Assembly: GCA_013397435.1 (NCBI GenBank)
Contig: VZRG01000030.1
Span: 887,477 to 951,476 of the forward strand
Direction: 5' to 3'
Length of the DNA: 64,000 bases
From: Erythrocercus mccallii
Taxonomy: Eukaryota > Chordata > Aves > Passeriformes > Dicruridae
Part shown: positions 63,601-64,000 of the stretch, one piece after another
How the letters are laid out: every line of letters starts with the position of its first letter
Position numbering within the stretch: the stretch's first letter is position 1
Notes under the pieces: model-generated
Told to the model about the DNA's origin: nothing
Database searches by the model: none
Seen by the model: the letters and a program-made list of their open reading frames with translations, nothing else
Made by a program: the position numbers and the translations under genes

Positions 63601-64000
63601 TAAACCATCCACCCAAAAGGAACAAGTTTATACATCACACACAGGGAGCCCATTACTGTCACAGAGTGTACAAGGGAGAATTCTCATGCTGGAAAAAAGA
63701 ACATCTTTGCTTCCCACAACTTATCATCAAGAGCTTACCAAAGTGTTGAAATGAGCTCTCTTGGGTCCTGTTGTACCACAGAACTAAAATACACTAAGAT
63801 AAGATTTTTGGTTTGCTACATTTGAGCTTCTGGACCAGTACCAGGCTCTACTGAAAATATTTGGAACTATTTGTAATGAGACCACTTTTCAGCTTTACTA
63901 TGTGTGCTTTGATTTAGTTTAACAAGTAGCGTCAAGGGTGGAGAAGCTTCATAAACAAGCATTAGAGATCAAGGTGCATAAATTGATCTGGAAACAGAGA
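60685..64000. other. Unique non-coding DNA to the window end
   Basis: No gene recognised; open frames are at most 94 codons and show no family features. Simple tracts are an A-rich run at 60685-60705, T/G-rich bases near 60940-60970, an A run near 62766 and a T run near 63431-63449. Confidence 0.65.

Overview
The window reads as vertebrate, almost certainly avian, nuclear DNA. Three CR1 LINE fragments end in the bird-type CR1 3' terminus, and a long solo LTR matches a class I know from neoavian genomes. The background is AT-rich, poor in CpG and low in repeats, as in bird intergenic or intronic DNA. The LTR classes lean toward a songbird or other Neoaves, but I cannot name the species.

I find no protein-coding gene, exon, tRNA, rRNA or CRISPR array that I can support. 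Every open frame is short (147 codons at most). The longest lie in the LTR at 42371-43506 or in sequence that resembles no protein family I know. The window is therefore best described as a gene desert or the inside of a very large intron.

Layout:
- 1-4000: unique AT-rich DNA with a possible regulatory cluster at 2560-2780.
- 4001-4496: a CpG-preserving, probably young, minus-strand retroviral LTR, followed almost at once by a 137-base assembly gap (4508-4644).
- 4645-18092: mostly unique DNA, with a somewhat GC-richer patch at about 16840-18060.
- 18093-18141 and 27606-27720: 5'-truncated CR1 tails on the minus strand; the second borders an AT-rich simple tract.
- 27946-40500: unique DNA with two blocks that look like conserved non-coding elements (about 29560-29870 and 31030-31300) and a GATA microsatellite (37675-37725).
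- 40533-41460: a very old plus-strand CR1 with recognisable reverse-transcriptase remnants, interrupted by a smaller old amniote-type repeat.
- 42371-43506: a solo ERV LTR on the plus strand.
- 44562-44632 and 50303-50480: old amniote-type and MIR-like SINE relics.
- 57645-58440: a probable further LTR with uncertain ends.
- 60112-60684: the best-preserved CR1, minus strand.

Nothing points to an operon or multigene system. The noteworthy content is transposon stratigraphy (young LTR, mid-age LTR and CR1, very old CR1, MIR and palindromic repeats), a gap that may hide a provirus, and a few candidate regulatory blocks. All family assignments come from memory of consensus sequences; no alignment was run.
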